A stretch of DNA of 64,000 nt from Rhizobiaceae bacterium (GTDB taxonomy: Bacteria; Pseudomonadota; Alphaproteobacteria; Rhizobiales; Rhizobiaceae), in assembly GCA_016742175.1 (NCBI GenBank), contig JACVCH010000017.1, positions 28,048-92,047 of the forward strand, written 5' to 3'. Shown one piece after another: positions 10,958-20,258 of the stretch (its first letter is position 1; each line of letters begins with the position of its first letter). Under the pieces are notes generated by a model. The model saw only the letters and a program-made list of their open reading frames with translations. It searched no databases and had not been told where the DNA came from. Made by a program: the position numbers and the translations under genes.

Positions 10958-10991
10958 GGGCTCAATGATCCTTCGGGGTCTCAGAAGCGAA

Positions 10992-11018
10992 GGCTCCCGG
11001 CGTCATGCGCCGGGAGCC
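10992..11018 (-). other. Intra-operon hairpin between binding-protein and permease genes
   Basis: A perfect 11-bp inverted repeat (GGCTCCCGGCG / CGCCGGGAGCC) with a 5-base loop lies in the gap between the binding-protein stop and dppB. No T-run follows on the minus strand (TTCGCTTCTG), so it is not a classic terminator. By analogy with other ABC operons it probably protects the 3' end of the binding-protein mRNA or partly attenuates read-through. Confidence 0.6.
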
Positions 11019-11036
11019 CAGGGCGGTTTGCGGCCG

Positions 11037-12659
11037 CTATTCGGTCTTGTCGACCTGCCAGAACACCGGCACCGGCTGCTGGATCATGTCGACCATCTTG
11101 TTGCTGCGAGCCTGGACGGTCAGGTACTGGCCGAGCGGGATGTAGTTGACCGTTTCGAGGACGTGCGCCTGGATGCGCTGGGCGACCTCGGCCTGCGCTT
11201 CGGCGCCGTCGGCGGCGATGAACTCGGCGCGCAGCTCTTCCAGCGCCGGATCTTCCGGCCAGCCGAACCAGGCGTCGTCGCCGCGGCCGTTGACCATCGG
11301 GTTGATGAGCGGCGAGGAAATCTCCGGCACCGACCAGTTGGTGAAGAAGATGTTCCAGCCGCCATCAGCCGGCGCCGACTGGCTGGCGCGGCGCGTGACG
11401 AGCGTCTGCCAGTCCATCGCCTGCATGTCGACGTTGAAGCCGGCGTCACGCAGGGCCTGCGCGACGACGACCGGCTGCGCGGTGAGCGTCACGACGTCGG
11501 TCGGCTGCATCAGCACGACCGGCGTGTTGTCGTAGCCGGCTTCCTCGAGAAGCGCGCGGGCGGCCTCCGCGTCACCGCCGCTCTTCAGCGTGTCGGAGCC
11601 GGTCTCGTCGGCGAGCGGCGTGCCGCAGCCGAAGATCGCGCCGCAAAGCGAATAATATTCCGGATTGCCGACCAGCGTCGCCAGGACGTTCTCCTGGCTG
11701 ATCGCCATCAAGGCGGCCTGGCGGATCTTCTCGTCGTCGAAGGGCGGATATTTGAAGTTCATCCGCCCCATGGTCTGGAAGCCGAGAGGATCGCGCACTT
11801 CCACGGTGAGGTCCGGACTCGCCTGCAGGATCGGCAGGAGGTCGATCTGCGCCTGTTCGAGATAGTCGATCTCGCCGGAGACGAGGGCGTTGATCGCGGT
11901 CTGTGCGTCCGGCATGGTGGTCCAGACGACGCGGTCGACATTGACGACCTTGCCGCCCGCCATCCAGTCGGCCGGCTCCTCGCGCGGCACGTAGTCGGCG
12001 AATTTCTCATAGGTGACCGACACGCCCGGCTCGAATTCCTCCTCGACGAAGGTGAACGGCCCGGAGCCGACATATTCGGTGATGGCCTCGTCGGCCGACG
12101 TTTCGGCGATGCGGGCGGGCATGATGAAGGGCGGCACGGCCGACTGCTTGGCGACGATGTCGAGCAGCGGCGTGAAGGGCTCGTTCAGGGTCCAGGTGAC
12201 CGTCTTGTCGTCGGTCGCTTCGAGGCTGGCCGTCACGTCGAAGATGAGCTGGCCGCCCGAATCACGCTCACCCCAACGCTTCAGCGAAGCGACGGCGTCG
12301 GCGGCGGTCACCGGCTCGCCGTCGTGGAACATCAGGCCGTCGCGCAGGGTGAAGGTGTAGGTCAGCCCGTCCTCGGAGACCTCGAAATCGGCCATCTGCG
12401 GCTGGACCTCGAAATTCTCGTTCACCGCGATCAGCACGTCATAGATCATGTAGCCGTGGTTGCGGGTGATGTGCGCGGTGGTGATGATCGGGTCGAGAAC
12501 GCGCAGGCCCGAATGCATGACGGCGGTGATCGTCTCCGCCTCGTCCTGCGCCAGCGCCGTGCCGGCCGGCACGATCGCCGTCGATGCGGCGAGCGCGGCC
12601 GCCAGCATCATGGAGCGCCCCTTGGTCAGGGCGGAAAAGCCGTTTGAATGGAATGTCAT
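11037..12659 (-). CDS. Periplasmic peptide-type solute-binding protein (SBP_bac_5)
   Basis: Extracytoplasmic receptor of the importer, 540 residues, with a signal peptide of about 37 residues ending GTALAQ. The ATG at 12659 is chosen for the AGAGGG site six bases upstream; a longer reading from 12701 would place extra residues before the signal. Cluster C motifs include GLRVLDPIITTAHITRNHGY and GLTYTFTLRDGLMFHDGEPV. The mature protein is the usual size for DppA/OppA-like receptors. It is the second gene of the operon, after the M81 peptidase gene. Ligand identity (peptide, opine or other amide) cannot be told from sequence. Confidence 0.92.
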   Translation of the reverse strand: MTFHSNGFSALTKGRSMMLAAALAASTAIVPAGTALAQDEAETITAVMHSGLRVLDPIITTAHITRNHGYMIYDVLIAVNENFEVQPQMADFEVSEDGLTYTFTLRDGLMFHDGEPVTAADAVASLKRWGERDSGGQLIFDVTASLEATDDKTVTWTLNEPFTPLLDIVAKQSAVPPFIMPARIAETSADEAITEYVGSGPFTFVEEEFEPGVSVTYEKFADYVPREEPADWMAGGKVVNVDRVVWTTMPDAQTAINALVSGEIDYLEQAQIDLLPILQASPDLTVEVRDPLGFQTMGRMNFKYPPFDDEKIRQAALMAISQENVLATLVGNPEYYSLCGAIFGCGTPLADETGSDTLKSGGDAEAARALLEEAGYDNTPVVLMQPTDVVTLTAQPVVVAQALRDAGFNVDMQAMDWQTLVTRRASQSAPADGGWNIFFTNWSVPEISSPLINPMVNGRGDDAWFGWPEDPALEELRAEFIAADGAEAQAEVAQRIQAHVLETVNYIPLGQYLTVQARSNKMVDMIQQPVPVFWQVDKTE

Positions 12660-12737
12660 CGGTAACCCTCTTCGATTGATTTCGCCAATGTCAAAAAGCA
12701 CCGGTCTTGGCGCCGGCTTGTCGGAATAAAGGTCTGG

Positions 12738-14264
12738 TCAACTCGCGCGGCGGGCTGCCTGCGCGGGTTGGAAGGCGGGCCCGTTGGGCGAGAGCCTGAG
12801 GCCCGGCTTCAGCCGCGTGAAGGGAAGGTCCGCGGCGTCGAGCGCCATCGGGCCGGGTGCCGTCGCCACGAGAATGGCCTCGGCGATCGGCTCGAAATCG
12901 GCGCGGAAATGGACCGAGCTCTTGTTGACGAGGATCGCCTGGTCTTCCGGATCGATGCCGACGAAGCGGTACATCTCGCGGTCGGCCATCTGCGCCTTGT
13001 AGGTCGAGACCACGATCCGCACACCGTCGATGGAGAGGCACGCGGAAGGTCCGAGATTCATGCCGGCGCCGCCATAATAGGGGCCGGTGGCCTTGAAGCG
13101 GCCGTCGGAGAGCCTGTCGACGCGATAGGTCGCCTTCAGCGGCGCGTCGCCTGGAACGTTCGACTGGCCGCCGAGCGCCAGCTCGATTTTTGCGCCTTCT
13201 CCGGCGGCGTGGGCGCGCGCGGCAGAGGCGGGATCGACGATGACGCCGATGGCGGCGCGTTCAACACCTTTCTCAAGAAGCGCTCGCAACATGCCGGTGG
13301 TGTTCGAATCACCGCCCGCACCGGGATTGTCCTGTGTATCAGCGATGATGACGGGTTTGCTGGCAGTCGCTGCAATCCGCTGCGCCTCGGAGACGGCTTC
13401 GAGCGGCGCGTAGGCCTTGCCGGCGAAGCGGCCTTCGCGATCGAGGAAGGCACGCTCGAGCGCGTCGGCGGCGGCGTCTGCCGCAGCTTGCGTCTCGGCG
13501 TAGGCGATGATCGAGGGTCGGCAATCTTCAAAATCGGCGGCGGGAAAGCCGGTCAGGATCGATGCGCTGGACACCGTGCCGCCTTCGATGCGGTCGATGC
13601 CGGCATAGAGCGACTTGGCCGGTTCGATCATCGTGCATTGCCACGGGATCGGGATCAGGAACGGCAGTTGGCGGAACGCCTTGGCGAAGGGCCTGCCGCG
13701 CGCCATCAGCCGGTCGAGCTGCTCGGCGGCGCGCACGCCCGTTTCGGCCATGTCGACATGGGGATAGGTGCGGAAGGCGACCAGCATGTCGGCGGCGTCA
13801 ACCATATCCTGCGTGACGTTGCCGTGGAGGTCGAGGCTGGCGGAGATCGGGATGTCCTGCCCGACGATCGCGCGCAGGCGCTTCAGGAGTTCGCCTTCGC
13901 CGTCGTCGACATGTTCGGCGACCATCGCGCCGTGGAGATCGAGCAGGAGCCCGTCGATGGGGCCGGCCGCGCGCAGGCGGTCGGCGATCTCGCCGGCGAT
14001 GCGCTCATAGGCCGCCTCCTCGACATGGGCGGACGGAATGGCGCCGGTCCAGAGCAGGGGGACGAGTTCCCAGCCGGCTTTCATGGCATAGTCGACGAAG
14101 CCGCTGATGCCCAGATTGACGCCGCCGCAGCGCTTCAGGATCTCCCCGCCGCGGCTGATCGGCAGGTAGCCGCCGCCCTGTTCGAAATTGTCATAGCGGG
14201 CGGGGGACGGCGCGAATGTGTTCGTCTCGTGCAGGAACCCGGCGATCGCGACGCGTTTCGACAT
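12738..14264 (-). CDS. M81 family metallopeptidase (MlrC-like)
   Basis: Cytoplasmic zinc peptidase of 508 residues, related to microcystinase C (MlrC) but widespread in bacteria that do not degrade microcystin. The N-terminal DUF1485-type domain begins AIAGFLHETNTFAPSP with its metal-binding His and Glu, followed by DLHGAMVAEHVDDGEGELL and SLDLHGNVTQ. The MlrC C-terminal domain starts near residue 300 with DTQDNPGAGGDSNTTGML. The ATG at 14264 is preferred over upstream starts because family members begin at this point. It is the first gene of the operon, divergent from iclR. Together with two M20 hydrolases and a peptide importer it suggests a small peptide or amide catabolic pathway. Confidence 0.85.
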   Translation of the reverse strand: MSKRVAIAGFLHETNTFAPSPARYDNFEQGGGYLPISRGGEILKRCGGVNLGISGFVDYAMKAGWELVPLLWTGAIPSAHVEEAAYERIAGEIADRLRAAGPIDGLLLDLHGAMVAEHVDDGEGELLKRLRAIVGQDIPISASLDLHGNVTQDMVDAADMLVAFRTYPHVDMAETGVRAAEQLDRLMARGRPFAKAFRQLPFLIPIPWQCTMIEPAKSLYAGIDRIEGGTVSSASILTGFPAADFEDCRPSIIAYAETQAAADAAADALERAFLDREGRFAGKAYAPLEAVSEAQRIAATASKPVIIADTQDNPGAGGDSNTTGMLRALLEKGVERAAIGVIVDPASAARAHAAGEGAKIELALGGQSNVPGDAPLKATYRVDRLSDGRFKATGPYYGGAGMNLGPSACLSIDGVRIVVSTYKAQMADREMYRFVGIDPEDQAILVNKSSVHFRADFEPIAEAILVATAPGPMALDAADLPFTRLKPGLRLSPNGPAFQPAQAARRAS

Positions 14265-14298
14265 TGCGGCCCTTTGTCGTTGGAACATGGACGAAAGT

Positions 14299-14328
14299 CT
14301 GTATCGACTAGCGATACAGATATATCGC
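14299..14328. promoter_or_regulatory. Candidate IclR-type operator (two overlapping inverted repeats)
   Basis: In the 119-bp divergent region, CTGTATCG-ACTAG-CGATACAG (14299-14319) is a perfect 8-bp inverted repeat with a 5-bp spacer. GCGATA-CAGATA-TATCGC (14311-14328) overlaps it. Position between iclR and the catabolic operon makes it the natural binding site for the adjacent IclR-family protein; binding itself is inferred. Confidence 0.65.
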
Positions 14329-14383
14329 AATTCAACGGTAGTGGTGGTATCACCTGCCGTCAACCGGCATTCGAGGGACAGGC

Positions 14384-15199
14384 ATGAACCGCAGCATCAT
14401 CAGTGGGGAAGACGGGGCGCGGCTGCTCGACGAAGACCAGGTCGAGGACCCGTTGTTCGTGCAGGCGATCGCCCGCGCGCTCCATGTGCTGTCCGTCTTC
14501 CACAAGGCCGAGCAGCCGCTCAGCCTCACCGAAATCGCGGAGGCGAGCGGGACGGGGCGAAGCGCGGCGCAACGCGTCGTCCACACGCTTCGAGCGCTCG
14601 GCTATATCGAGCGCGACGAGACGGGCAGGGGGTTCCTGCCCGGCATCCGGGTGCTCGACCACACGGTCGACTATCTGCGCCTCAACAAGCTGATCGAGCG
14701 GGCGACGCCGGTCCTGCTCGACCTGCGCAAGAACGCGCGCGAGCGCATCGATTTGAGCCTCTTCGACGATCTGCGCGTGGTCTATGCCGCCCGGATGCAG
14801 AGCAAGCGCGAGACGTTCTTCGCGACGCTCGTCGGCCATTCCGTGCCGACCTTCTGCACCTCAGGCGGGCGCGCGATCATGGCGCATCTGACCGACGCGC
14901 AGGTGGACGACATCATCGCGCGGTCGGACCGGCGGCCGTTCACCGACAAGACGATCACCGCGCCGGACGAGGTGCGCGCCATGGTGCGCGAGGCGCGCCA
15001 GAACGGCTATGCGCTGACGGTCGAGGAAGTGCTCGTCGGCGAAGTCGCGCTCGGCGTTGCCGTGCTCGGGCAGGGCGGCAGGCCGCTCGGGGCGATCCAC
15101 GTCGCTGGTTCGCTCAGCGAATGGACGCCGGACGCCTTTCGCGCGCGCTTTGCGCCGCTTGCGGTCGAAGCCGCCAATGCGATCAACCGGTTGCGGTAA
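14384..15199 (+). CDS. IclR family transcriptional regulator
   Basis: DNA-binding regulator of 271 residues. An N-terminal winged helix-turn-helix lies at about residues 25-90 (ARALHVLSVFHKAEQPLSL, then SAAQRVVHTLRALGYI). The IclR effector domain follows (SGGRAIMAHLTDAQVD, GYALTVEEVLVGEVALGVAVLG). It is divergent from the M81-Dpp-M20 operon and separated from it by a perfect palindrome, so it most likely controls that operon and perhaps itself in response to the substrate. Whether it represses or activates is not readable from sequence. Confidence 0.9.
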   Translation: MNRSIISGEDGARLLDEDQVEDPLFVQAIARALHVLSVFHKAEQPLSLTEIAEASGTGRSAAQRVVHTLRALGYIERDETGRGFLPGIRVLDHTVDYLRLNKLIERATPVLLDLRKNARERIDLSLFDDLRVVYAARMQSKRETFFATLVGHSVPTFCTSGGRAIMAHLTDAQVDDIIARSDRRPFTDKTITAPDEVRAMVREARQNGYALTVEEVLVGEVALGVAVLGQGGRPLGAIHVAGSLSEWTPDAFRARFAPLAVEAANAINRLR

Positions 15200-15222
15200 G
15201 CGGCTGCGAGATCGAATCAGGC

Positions 15223-17277
15223 TCAGGCGGATTTCAGGAGTGGCTGTTCCGTTTCCGTCGAGGTTACCAGCGCCTGGATGCTGGCGACCGGAACGGGCTT
15301 GCCGAAGAAATAGCCCTGCGCTTCGTGACAGCCCTGGTCGCGCAGGAACTGGAGGTGCGACGCGCTTTCCACGCCCTCGGCCAGAACCGGGATCTCCAGG
15401 CTTTCGGCCAGGATGATGGTCGATCGCACGATCGCCATCGCCTGCGCGCTCGTGTCAACATCGGCGATGAAGGAGCGATCGATCTTGATCTTGTCGAAGG
15501 GGAAGTTCTGCAGCGTCGACAGCGAGGAATAGCCGGTGCCGTAGTCGTCCATCGCGATCTTGACGCCGCGCGACTTCAGCTTGCGGACGACCGCGAGCGC
15601 GTGGTGGTGGTCCTCGATGATGCTCGATTCGGTGATTTCGAGTTCCAGGCGCGAGGCGGGCAGTCCCGTTTCGGCGAGGATTTCGTCGACCAGTCGCGGC
15701 AGGTCGGACTGCGAAATCTGCGCGGACGCGACGTTGACCGCGATCTTGAAGGGCTTCGACCAGCGCGCGGCTTCCCGGCAGGCGGTGCGCAGCACCCATT
15801 CGCCGATCGGGAGGATCAGCCCGGTTTCCTCGGCGAGCGGGATGAACTCGACCGGCGAGACGAGGCCGCGCTGCGGGTGGTTCCAGCGCGCCAGGACCTC
15901 GAAGCCGATCAGGTCGCCGGACGCGACGTCGTTCTGGGGCTGGTAGTAGAGCTCCAACTCGTTGCGCTCGACGGCATGGCGCAGTTCGAGCGACAGGGCG
16001 GCGCGGGTGCGGTTCGCCTCGTCCATCGAGGAATCGTAGCGGCAGATGCTGGTGAAGGCCGACTGCTTGGCGCGGTACATGGCAAGGTCGGCGCGCGTCA
16101 GAAGCGTCGAGGCGTCGGGCGCGTCGTCGGGATAGTAGGCGACGCCGAGGCTGGCGCCGACGGTCAGGACGCGCGTTTCGTCCTCGATCGGGCGGCAGAC
16201 CACGGCGTGGAGCCGCGCGGCGAATTCGAGCGCCTGCGCCTTCTGATAGAGCTTCGTCTTGACCGCGACGAACTCGTCGCCGCCGACGCGCGCGAGGAAC
16301 TCGCCCTCCTGAAGGCAGGCCGACAGGCGCTCGGCGATGGATTTCAGGACCATGTCGCCCGTCGCGTGGCCGTGGACGTCGTTGATGTCCTTGAAGCGGT
16401 CGAGATCGATACCGATGACCGCGATGCGCGACGTGTCGTCATAGTCGCCGCCGATGATCTCGGCGAGCTTGCTTGCCAGGTGATGGCGGTTCGGCAGGCC
16501 GGTAACCGCATCGTGCAGCGCAAGCTGGCGATAGCGGCGGACGGCCTCGACCTCGTTGTGGTTGTCGATGAGATAGCTCGACAGGCCGGTGCCCATGACG
16601 AGCGACATGACGGCGAGGACGCCGAGAATGAGAAGTCCGTCGGAGATGCCGCGTTCCGGCACGGCGATCGACAGGTCCGGCACCAGCGTCAGCGCGCCCA
16701 TGCCGGTAAAGTGCATCGAGACGATGCCGAGGATCAACGCCAGCGCGCCGCCATAGCGGCAAAAGCGGGTGACCGGACGGGCGATGCGGTTCATGGCGAT
16801 GGCGCCGAAGAACGCGCCGAGCGCGATCGAAACGGCGACGAGCGTCGGGTCCCATTCCATCTGCGCGGTCACGCGCATCGCGCTCATGCCGGTATAGTGC
16901 ATGACGGCGATGCCGATGCCGAGGATCGCGCCGCCGATCTCGATCAGCGCGCTGGTGCGCGTGCTGGCGGCGACGACCATGCCGATGGTGCAAAATCCGA
17001 TCGCCAGGAACAGCGAGATCAGCGTGATCGCCGGATCGTAGACGTGCTGGAGCGCGGGCGCGTAGCCCATCATGGCGACGAAGTGGGTGGTCCAGATCGC
17101 GCTGCCGGAGACGACGCCGGCGAGGAACAGCCAGTTGGCGCGCCGGGCGCCCGTGGTGCGGCGGGTGCGCGCGAAAAGGCGCATCGACATGACCGAACCG
17201 GCGACGCACACGGCGGCCGCCAGCAGCACATATCGATAGTCATGCTCGTAGACGAGGCACGAAATCACTTCCAGCAC
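15223..17277 (-). CDS. MHYT-GGDEF-EAL cyclic-di-GMP signalling protein
   Basis: Inner-membrane protein of 684 residues that makes and/or degrades cyclic di-GMP. The GTG at 17277 follows GAGGG at good spacing. The N-terminal integral-membrane MHYT sensor (about 1-260) has [21 protein letters not shown] and [10 protein letters not shown] repeats, thought to bind copper and sense a gas. The GGDEF domain has an intact RVGGDEF site but no RxxD inhibition site five residues before it. The EAL domain has EVLARW in place of EAL and keeps [17 protein letters not shown] and the EGVES loop, so it is probably active. It may serve with the tandem PilZ protein encoded 4.4 kb away. Confidence 0.92.
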   Translation of the reverse strand: MLEVISCLVYEHDYRYVLLAAAVCVAGSVMSMRLFARTRRTTGARRANWLFLAGVVSGSAIWTTHFVAMMGYAPALQHVYDPAITLISLFLAIGFCTIGMVVAASTRTSALIEIGGAILGIGIAVMHYTGMSAMRVTAQMEWDPTLVAVSIALGAFFGAIAMNRIARPVTRFCRYGGALALILGIVSMHFTGMGALTLVPDLSIAVPERGISDGLLILGVLAVMSLVMGTGLSSYLIDNHNEVEAVRRYRQLALHDAVTGLPNRHHLASKLAEIIGGDYDDTSRIAVIGIDLDRFKDINDVHGHATGDMVLKSIAERLSACLQEGEFLARVGGDEFVAVKTKLYQKAQALEFAARLHAVVCRPIEDETRVLTVGASLGVAYYPDDAPDASTLLTRADLAMYRAKQSAFTSICRYDSSMDEANRTRAALSLELRHAVERNELELYYQPQNDVASGDLIGFEVLARWNHPQRGLVSPVEFIPLAEETGLILPIGEWVLRTACREAARWSKPFKIAVNVASAQISQSDLPRLVDEILAETGLPASRLELEITESSIIEDHHHALAVVRKLKSRGVKIAMDDYGTGYSSLSTLQNFPFDKIKIDRSFIADVDTSAQAMAIVRSTIILAESLEIPVLAEGVESASHLQFLRDQGCHEAQGYFFGKPVPVASIQALVTSTETEQPLLKSA

Positions 17278-17390
17278 GTCACCACCCTCGATGCAGTCGA
17301 AGATGCACGATTAGGCGCGAGTGGTTAACGGATGCAGCGATTCGGAACGGCGGGATCGATCACACAGCCGTGTGGTAAGCAAATGCTGAA

Positions 17391-18191
17391 TTAGCGGCCG
17401 GTGAATGTCGCCTTGCGTTTTGCCTTGAATGCGGCCCGGCCCTCTTTATAGTCGGCGCTGGCGAAGGTGGCGCTGCCGAGTTTGGCGGCGCGTTCGATGT
17501 CGGCGGCGTCGCCGGTCAGCACGGCGCGGATCGCGGCCTTGGAGGCGCGGACGGAGAGCGGCGCGTTCGATGCGATGGCCGCTGCGATCTCCGTGGCGCG
17601 GTCGATCGCCGGCGGCTGGTCGGTCACTTCCAGCAGGAAGCCGAGCGCGAGTGCTGTCGCGACATCCAGCCGGCCGGCGGAAAAGGTCATGTAGCGCGAA
17701 AGCTGCGGGCCGAGTGCGTGAACGATGTCGGCCATGGCGTCGACCGGATAGGCGAGGCCGAGCTTCGCCGCCGGCACGCTGAACAGCGCGCCGGGCGAGG
17801 CGATGCGCAGGTCGCAAGCCGCAGCAAGGCCGAAGCCGCCGCCGAAGCAGATGCCGTCGATCGCGGCGATGGTCGGCACCGGACAGTCGCGGACGGCGCG
17901 GAACGCGCGGGAGTTGGCTTCCTCATAGATGGCGGCGCGCTCGCCGCGGCGGGCCGTATCGAACTCGGCGATGTCGGCGCCTGCGCAGAAATTGCCGCCC
18001 GTCCCGGACAGGACGATGGCGCGGACGTCCTCATCCGCGCCGAGCGTTTCGAGGATCGCTGCGAGATCGAGCCACATCGCCTCGGTCAGCGCGTTCTTCT
18101 TGTCGGGGCGCTCGATCTGAAGCGAAACGACATGGCCCGCGCGGTTGACATGAAAGCCCGACTTTACCAAACCGTCTTGAATCTCGAACAA
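17391..18191 (-). CDS. Crotonase-fold protein (enoyl-CoA hydratase/isomerase family), catalytic Glu residues missing
   Basis: Acyl-CoA-binding protein of 266 residues with the crotonase fold. Both oxyanion-hole segments are intact (GNFCAGADI and CFGGGFGLAAACD). The two glutamates used by hydratases for water addition are not present: the usual GGGxE is GGGFG and the usual QPE is VPA. It is therefore probably not a classical hydratase, but another crotonase reaction such as isomerase, hydrolase or decarboxylase. The start is a TTG at 18191 with AGGTGG six bases before; no in-frame ATG lies nearby. It stands alone, divergent from cysE. Confidence 0.8.
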   Translation of the reverse strand: MFEIQDGLVKSGFHVNRAGHVVSLQIERPDKKNALTEAMWLDLAAILETLGADEDVRAIVLSGTGGNFCAGADIAEFDTARRGERAAIYEEANSRAFRAVRDCPVPTIAAIDGICFGGGFGLAAACDLRIASPGALFSVPAAKLGLAYPVDAMADIVHALGPQLSRYMTFSAGRLDVATALALGFLLEVTDQPPAIDRATEIAAAIASNAPLSVRASKAAIRAVLTGDAADIERAAKLGSATFASADYKEGRAAFKAKRKATFTGR

Positions 18192-18291
18192 TTTACGCCA
18201 CCTGAAGCCAAGTTAAGGAAATCTGAGTTCAAACCGCGCCGTGTGTGGACTAGAATTCCGCGACTGCCAAGCCCGACGACAGGGGAAGCCG

Positions 18292-19122
18292 ATGACCATC
18301 TCGATGAAGGCCCGCAGCCACCAGGTGCAGCCGATCGATCCGATCTGGACCGCCGTGCGGCAGGAGGCGGCCGATGCGGTCGCCGCCGATCCGCTGCTGT
18401 CGGCCTTTCTCTATGCCACGATCCTCAACCAGGACAGCCTGGAGGACGCGGTGATCCACCGCCTGTCCGAACGGCTGCACCACCAGGATCTCGGCGCGGA
18501 CCTCATCCGCCAGACCTACCAGGCCATGCTGCGCGACAGTTCGGACTGGAGTTCTACCGTACGCGTCGACATCCAGGCCTATTTCGACCGCGACCCGGCC
18601 TGCGACCGGTTCCTGATGCCGGTGCTCTATTTCAAGGGCTTCCACGCGATCCAGACGCACCGGCTGGCGCATTGGCTGTGGGCGCAGGGCCGCAAGGACT
18701 TCGCGCTCTACCTGCAGAGCCGGTCCTCGGCGATCTTCCAGACCGACATCCACCCCGCCGCCCGGATGGGCAAGGGCATCTTCATCGACCACGCGACCGG
18801 GCTCGTCGTCGGCGAGACGGCGGTGGTGGAGGACGACGTGTCGATGCTGCACGGCGTGACGCTCGGCGGCACCGGCAAGGCGGGCGGCGACCGGCATCCG
18901 AAGATCCGCCACGGCGTCCTTGTCGGCGCCGGCGCGAAGATCCTCGGCAATATCGAGATCGGGCACTGCACGAAGGTCGCGGCGGGTTCGGTCGTGCTGC
19001 AATCTGTACCCAACAACAAGACGGTCGCCGGCGTCCCGGCGCGGATCGTCGGCGAGGCGGGCTGCGAGGAACCGTCGCGCGCGATGGACCAGCTCTTGAG
19101 CGCACAGGCTTCCGAGGCGTAG
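18292..19122 (+). CDS. cysE: Serine O-acetyltransferase CysE
   Basis: Catalyses acetyl transfer from acetyl-CoA to L-serine, the first committed step of cysteine synthesis; cytoplasmic, 276 residues. The N-terminal helical SATase domain (about 15-140) is followed by the left-handed beta-helix of hexapeptide repeats, with IHPAARMGKGIFIDHATGLV and the active-site stretch LHGVTLGGTGK. The C-terminal tail, which in other CysE proteins binds the sulfhydrylase and cysteine, is present but ends SAQASEA rather than in the common Ile. The ATG at 18292 is preferred, with AGGGGAAG before it. Confidence 0.93.
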   Translation: MTISMKARSHQVQPIDPIWTAVRQEAADAVAADPLLSAFLYATILNQDSLEDAVIHRLSERLHHQDLGADLIRQTYQAMLRDSSDWSSTVRVDIQAYFDRDPACDRFLMPVLYFKGFHAIQTHRLAHWLWAQGRKDFALYLQSRSSAIFQTDIHPAARMGKGIFIDHATGLVVGETAVVEDDVSMLHGVTLGGTGKAGGDRHPKIRHGVLVGAGAKILGNIEIGHCTKVAAGSVVLQSVPNNKTVAGVPARIVGEAGCEEPSRAMDQLLSAQASEA

Positions 19123-19220
19123 CCGCCGGCACGGGTTGAAAGGGGCGCTTTTGGCTTTACATGCCCGTCGAGTGCGTGCCAGAAGCCCCTCTCTTTCCAA
19201 CCAGGACCGGAGTAATCCCA

Positions 19221-19430
19221 TTGAAACCGGAAGAAATCCGAAAGCTCGACGCCTATTTCAAGCGGACGTTCCAGAATCCGCAGCTCGAGGTGAAGGCGCG
19301 CCCGCGCAAGGACGATTCCTGCGAGCTCTATGTCGGAGACGAGTTCCTGGGCATCATCTTCAAGGACGATGACGACGGCGAACTGTCCTACAATTTCTCG
19401 ATGGCGATCCTCGACGTCGATCTCGCCTGA
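19221..19430 (+). CDS. DUF3126 family protein
   Basis: Small conserved protein of 69 residues, typical of the family and restricted largely to Alphaproteobacteria. The function is not known. The TTG at 19221 gives the family N-terminus KPEEIRKLDAYFKRTF and has GGAG nine bases before it; an ATG reading from 19161 would add 20 unsupported residues. It is acidic with a conserved DDDDGELSYNFSMAILDVDL end. It follows cysE closely on the same strand and may be co-transcribed. Its stop abuts that of the convergent membrane protein gene. Confidence 0.8.
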   Translation: MKPEEIRKLDAYFKRTFQNPQLEVKARPRKDDSCELYVGDEFLGIIFKDDDDGELSYNFSMAILDVDLA

Positions 19431-20162
19431 TCAGCCGGCCGGCTGCAACGCCCTTTCGGCGAACGCGCGCATGCCGGCATCCAGCGCCTTCCAGTCATCG
19501 AGCAGCGCCCGCGGAAAGCGATAGCGCAGCGACAGGTTGGCGCCGACATCGATATCGCGCTCGCAGGGCGCCAGCGCGGTATCGGCTTCCGCCCCCGTCA
19601 GGCAACGGGCCACGAAGGGGGCGGTGAAACGCGTCGGGTCGACGATCAGCATCTCGTCGCCATAGCCAGACGCCTCGATGAAGCGGTGGGCGACGAGCCC
19701 GGCTTCCACCTTCTCGCCCGGTTCCTCGATCAGCAGCCGATAGATCGGCGTCAGACGGTTCGACATGTCGCGCGGCATTGAGCGCGGCTCGAAGCTGGCG
19801 AAGATGATGCTATTGTCGCCGCCGGCATGGTTGAACAGCGCGCGCTCGTCGTCCGAATAGCCTTCGAGGCGCGGCCACGACAGATAGAGATCGAGACGCT
19901 TCGCCTCGCCGGAATGGCGGTCGTTGGCGAAGCGGATCATGTTGGCGGGTACCGCCACCATCTCGCCGTCGATGACCACGCCCTGGATCGTCGTGTCGTC
20001 GGTGTGGCCGGCCAGCGCGATCGCGCGGCCGAAGGTCTTGCCGGCATAGCTGATGCCGACCGAGACCAGCGCCAGTGCGACGAAGACGTAGAACATCTTC
20101 ATCATGAAGCCGCTGCCGACCTCTTCGATCGTGGCATTGTCGAAACGTGTGAAGTCGGTCAT
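19431..20162 (-). CDS. Hypothetical membrane-anchored periplasmic protein
   Basis: Not assigned to a family by eye; 243 residues. The ATG at 20162 begins MTDFTRFDN. One N-terminal transmembrane helix (KMFYVFVALALVSVGISYA, about 22-40) anchors a soluble domain of about 200 residues, presumably periplasmic. Two cysteines, in ARCLTG and APCERD, are about 14 residues apart and could form a disulfide. It is divergent from the gamma carbonic anhydrase gene and convergent with DUF3126, so probably monocistronic. No function is proposed. Confidence 0.65.
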   Translation of the reverse strand: MTDFTRFDNATIEEVGSGFMMKMFYVFVALALVSVGISYAGKTFGRAIALAGHTDDTTIQGVVIDGEMVAVPANMIRFANDRHSGEAKRLDLYLSWPRLEGYSDDERALFNHAGGDNSIIFASFEPRSMPRDMSNRLTPIYRLLIEEPGEKVEAGLVAHRFIEASGYGDEMLIVDPTRFTAPFVARCLTGAEADTALAPCERDIDVGANLSLRYRFPRALLDDWKALDAGMRAFAERALQPAG

Positions 20163-20258
20163 CGCGCTCTGTTCGGATTCCAGATGTGCCGGATCGGCCG
20201 TTTCATCCTCGCGCGAACATGGTAAACGCGGCGTAAAGCAACCGCCTGGAGGAAGAGA

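Noticed and set aside
14218..17328. Plus-strand open frame of 1036 codons over iclR and the GGDEF-EAL gene
   Set aside because: It runs out of frame through iclR and antisense through the cyclic-di-GMP gene; both of those have complete conserved motifs.
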